A stretch of DNA of 6,028 nt, from NCBI GenBank assembly GCA_021813225.1, contig JAKALH010000195.1:1-6028 (forward strand), written 5' to 3'. This DNA comes from Chloroflexota bacterium. GTDB lineage: Bacteria > Chloroflexota > Anaerolineae > J036 > Brachytrichaceae. Below are positions 5,428 to 6,028 of this stretch, in pieces. Each line of letters begins with the position of its first letter. The first letter of the stretch is position 1. The notes beneath the pieces were generated by a model. The model saw only the letters and a program-made list of their open reading frames with translations, was not told the DNA's origin and made no database searches. The position numbers were made by a program, and so were the translations under genes.

Positions 5428-6028
5428 CTATTCGCTCAACGATTTTAATGCCGCTATCACCTTATCCGTGTCGTCGGGACGGCCAACGCTGATCCGAATG
5501 CAATCGCGCAGACCGTCCTTGTCGAAGTAGCGCACGAGTATACCGCGTTGTTCCAGCGACTGTTTCAGGTTGCGCGCATTGATAAATCCCGCCGCGCGTT
5601 CCCTGACTTTGCACAGCAGGAAGTTCGCTTCGCTGGGATACACATGCAGCCAGTTGAAATTGCTCAGAGATTCGCCCAGGCGCTGGCGCTCATCGACGAG
5701 TCTGCGGACAGTATCACGCAGATATTGCGGATCATCCAGTGCTGCGATAGCGGCAATCGAACCGGCCACATTCGGCGTATAGGGCTGCTTGATCTTCCAA
5801 AGGTGCCTGATGATATCGAGCGGGAACACCCCATAGCCGATGCGCAGGCCAGCAAGGCCGGCCAGTTTGCTGAACGTGCGCAAGACGATCAGGTTGCTGT
5901 ACCGGGGCACCCAGGCCGCGTGCCCGGGATGCGAGCTGAAGTCGATATAGGCTTCGTCCAGGACGACGACCAGCGGCAGGTTAAGCAGCTCACAGAGTTC
6001 GTCATCGCCGACCATTGACCCATCAGGA
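5428..6028 (-). CDS. hisC: Histidinol-phosphate aminotransferase (HisC), 5' part outside window
   Basis: HisC is a PLP-dependent fold-type I aminotransferase that transfers the amino group of glutamate to imidazole acetol phosphate, giving histidinol phosphate. The window holds 199 C-terminal residues of an expected 350 or so; the frame is open through position 6028, entering with PDGS, which matches the SPNNPDGS-type motif of the family. The Met at 6015 is internal and is not the start. DEAYIDFS follows, with the Asp that pairs with the pyridine nitrogen of PLP and the cofactor-contacting Tyr. RTFSKLAGLAGLRIGYG carries the Schiff-base lysine (codon 5866-5868). CIRISVGRPDD near the end carries the substrate-carboxylate arginine. 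The stop is TAG at 5428-5430, and hisB begins 19 bases further on. No frameshift is seen. Related aminotransferases of the same fold exist, but the motifs and operon position make HisC secure. Confidence 0.97.
   Translation of the reverse strand, partial: PDGSMVGDDELCELLNLPLVVVLDEAYIDFSSHPGHAAWVPRYSNLIVLRTFSKLAGLAGLRIGYGVFPLDIIRHLWKIKQPYTPNVAGSIAAIAALDDPQYLRDTVRRLVDERQRLGESLSNFNWLHVYPSEANFLLCKVRERAAGFINARNLKQSLEQRGILVRYFDKDGLRDCIRISVGRPDDTDKVIAALKSLSE

Larger units (their letters stand above)
1..6028 (-). other. Histidine operon segment hisC-B-H-A-F-IE plus downstream membrane protein gene
   Basis: All seven genes point the same way, with spacings of 19 bases (hisC-hisB), then overlaps of 4, 1, 1 and 4 bases, then a 3-base gap to the glycosyltransferase-like gene. 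No room exists for an internal promoter or terminator outside coding sequence, so one polycistronic message with translational coupling is the simplest reading. The transcript start lies outside the window, upstream of hisC. No leader peptide, T-box or terminator is visible here. Confidence 0.85.

Noticed and set aside
5548..6018. A plus-strand open frame of 156 codons opposite hisC
   Set aside because: It is the antisense shadow of a GC-rich gene. The translation has no recognisable motif, and hisC on the other strand is certain.
1..6028. CRISPR arrays, insertion-sequence ends, tRNA genes, riboswitches, defence or toxin-antitoxin genes
   Set aside because: No repeated units, terminal inverted repeats, tRNA-like folds or matching protein motifs were seen by eye. 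All DNA is accounted for by the seven minus-strand genes.

Overview
The window is coding from end to end and all of it reads on the minus strand, so transcription runs from position 6028 towards position 1. It holds the distal part of a compact histidine-biosynthesis operon, in the order hisC (5' end cut by the window edge), hisB, hisH, hisA, hisF, hisIE. A long open frame for a polytopic membrane protein follows directly and runs off the left edge. No rRNA, tRNA, CRISPR array, insertion sequence or intergenic stretch over about 20 bases was seen.

Region by region. Positions 5428-6028 hold the C-terminal 199 residues of histidinol-phosphate aminotransferase. After a 19-base gap with a strong Shine-Dalgarno, 4818-5408 encode monofunctional HisB (IGP dehydratase, no phosphatase domain, GTG start). 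HisH (4150-4821, GTG start), HisA (3407-4150) and HisF (2649-3407) follow, and then the bifunctional HisIE fusion (1975-2652). Neighbouring genes from hisB to hisIE overlap by 1 or 4 bases (GTGA, TAATG, TGATG, ATGA). Three bases after the hisIE stop, and in the same frame, an ATG at 1971 opens at least 657 codons without a stop to position 1. This protein has about 12 predicted membrane segments and looks like a GT-C / family 39-type (PMT_2) glycosyltransferase with a C-terminal soluble domain.

How the genes work together. HisIE does steps 2 and 3 of the pathway, opening the ring of phosphoribosyl-ATP. HisA isomerises ProFAR to PRFAR. HisH supplies ammonia from glutamine to HisF, which makes IGP and AICAR. 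HisB dehydrates IGP and HisC transaminates the product to histidinol phosphate. HisG, HisD and a histidinol-phosphate phosphatase are not in the window. hisG and hisD may lie upstream of hisC. The membrane protein has no evident role in histidine synthesis and is probably a co-transcribed passenger.

Organism. This is a bacterium of moderately high GC content. Several features resemble Chloroflexota (Anaerolineae-like) genomes as I remember them: the operon order, the VNLDGAF stretch in HisA, and a GT39-like protein with an FFPxNxGRE loop and a C-terminal beta-type domain. This placement is an inference and only moderately secure.

I did not find an undescribed biological system here. The most useful item is the long glycosyltransferase-like frame, which can be missed because it has no stop inside the window.
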